Below are positions 63,217-64,000 of a DNA stretch of 64,000 nt, piece after piece; the stretch's first letter is position 1; each line of letters starts with the position of its first letter. A model generated the notes under the pieces. It made no database searches. It saw nothing but the letters and a program-made list of their open reading frames with translations, and had not been told where the DNA came from. Source of the stretch: Phytophthora hibernalis (Eukaryota; Oomycota; Peronosporomycetes; Peronosporales; Peronosporaceae); the NCBI GenBank assembly GCA_012656075.1, contig JAAKBF010000317.1, forward strand, positions 1 through 64,000, given 5' to 3'. A program made the position numbers and the translations under genes.

Positions 63217-64000
63217 GATGGCGCTATACGGGAGGCGATGACGCGCTGTGGGAGCCGATGACGCACCAGGGTTGATGACTCGCTTTGGGGGATGATTACG
63301 CGCTCCAGGGTTGATGGCGCTATACGGGAGGCGATGACGCGCTGTGGGAGCCGATGACGCACCAGGGTTGATGACTCGCTTTGGGGGATGATTACGCGCT
63401 CCAGGGTTGATGGCGCTATACGGGAGGCGATGACGCGCTGTGGGAGCCGATGACGCACCAGGGTTGATGACTCGCTTTGGGGGATGATTACGCGCTCCAG
63501 GGTTGATGGCGCTATACGGGAGGCGATGACGCGCTGTGGGAGCCGATGACGCACCAGGGTTGATGACTCGCTTTGGGGGATGATTACGCGCTCCAGGGTT
63601 GATGGCGCTATACGGGAGGCGATGACGCGCTGTGGGAGCCGATGACGCACCAGGGTTGATGACTCGCTTTGGGGGATGATTACGCGCTCCAGGGTTGATG
63701 GCGCTATACGGGAGGCGATGACGCGCTGTGGGAGCCGATGACGCACCAGGGTTGATGACTCGCTTTGGGGGATGATTACGCGCTCCAGGGTTGATGGCGC
63801 TATACGGGAGGCGATGACGCGCTGTGGGAGCCGATGACGCACCAGGGTTGATGACTCGCTTTGGGGGATGATTACGCGCTCCAGGGTTGATGGCGCTATA
63901 CGGGAGGCGATGACGCGCTGTGGGAGCCGATGACGCACTAGGGTTGATGACTCGCTTTGGGGGATGATTACGCGCTCCAGGGTTGATGGCGCTATACGGG

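Larger units (their letters stand above)
39769..64000 (-). repeat. Right satellite array, same monomer in inverted orientation
   Basis: About 253 head-to-tail copies of the same 95-96 bp monomer, read here as the reverse complement of the left array (GGTTGATGGCGCTATACGGG, GATGACGCGCTGTGGG, GATGACTCGCTTTGGGG). Orientation never changes inside the array. The first monomer is full-strength immediately after the junction. The first two monomers share GGGTTAATGAC instead of GGGTTGATGAC, a local duplication. The array continues beyond the window. Overall variation falls with distance from the core. Confidence 0.98.
53651..64000 (-). repeat. Homogeneous distal part of right array
   Basis: About 108 monomers of the CTCCAG form. 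Up to about 58200 there are a few short deletions (54406, 55128, 57271, 57413, 58174). From about 58200 on, the only differences I found are four versus five G in the GGGGATGATT block and CACCAGGG versus CACTAGGG. The CACTAGGG form occurs near 58670, 59244, 59530, 59722, 60680, 61443, 62878 and 63935. This is the signature of recent amplification or strong homogenisation. Confidence 0.85.

Noticed and set aside
1..64000. Fold-back (palindromic) sequencing artifact
   Set aside because: The arms differ in their variant sets next to the core and the core itself is not palindromic. Long-read confirmation is still desirable.

Overview
The window is almost entirely satellite DNA. About 96% of it is one tandem repeat family with a monomer of 95-96 bp and about 61% GC. 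It lies in two arrays of opposite orientation. The left array (1-37140, about 390 monomers) reads in the orientation I call +. The right array (39769-64000, about 253 monomers) reads in the opposite orientation. Both arrays run off the window. Between them is a core of about 2.6 kb (37141-39768) that mixes decayed satellite with short non-satellite pieces, several of which look like fragments of protein-coding sequence. I see no intact gene, rRNA, tRNA, CRISPR array, recognisable transposon or telomere repeat.

The scale of the arrays, head-to-tail monomers, subfamily structure and lack of any operon point to a nuclear eukaryotic chromosome, probably a centromeric, pericentromeric, subtelomeric or accessory-chromosome region. 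I cannot name the organism. The coding-like pieces favour G or C at third codon positions, so the host genome is probably fairly GC-rich (fungus, oomycete, alga or protist are all possible). CpG is not depleted, so heavy methylation-driven decay or RIP is unlikely.

Layout: 1-1240 is an indel-rich stretch of left-array monomers; 1241-17430 is fairly regular; 17431-37140 is interspersed with monomers carrying a TTGCACAGAGCGTTATC-type variant, some linked to a short deletion. From 37141 the left array decays, and relics in the same + orientation continue as far as 39318, separated by AT-rich and gene-like inserts. A satellite-free segment of about 450 bp (39319-39768) follows. The right array then starts abruptly in the opposite orientation. 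It is most divergent next to the core (39769-42800), intermediate to about 53650, and nearly invariant from 58200 to the end.

Each monomer is built of five degenerate sub-repeats of about 19 bp, each containing a GATGACGCGCT-like motif on the minus strand in the left array and on the plus strand in the right array. The many long open frames in the arrays exist because 96 is divisible by three. Frame-breaking one-base indels are the commonest variants, so I do not call them genes.
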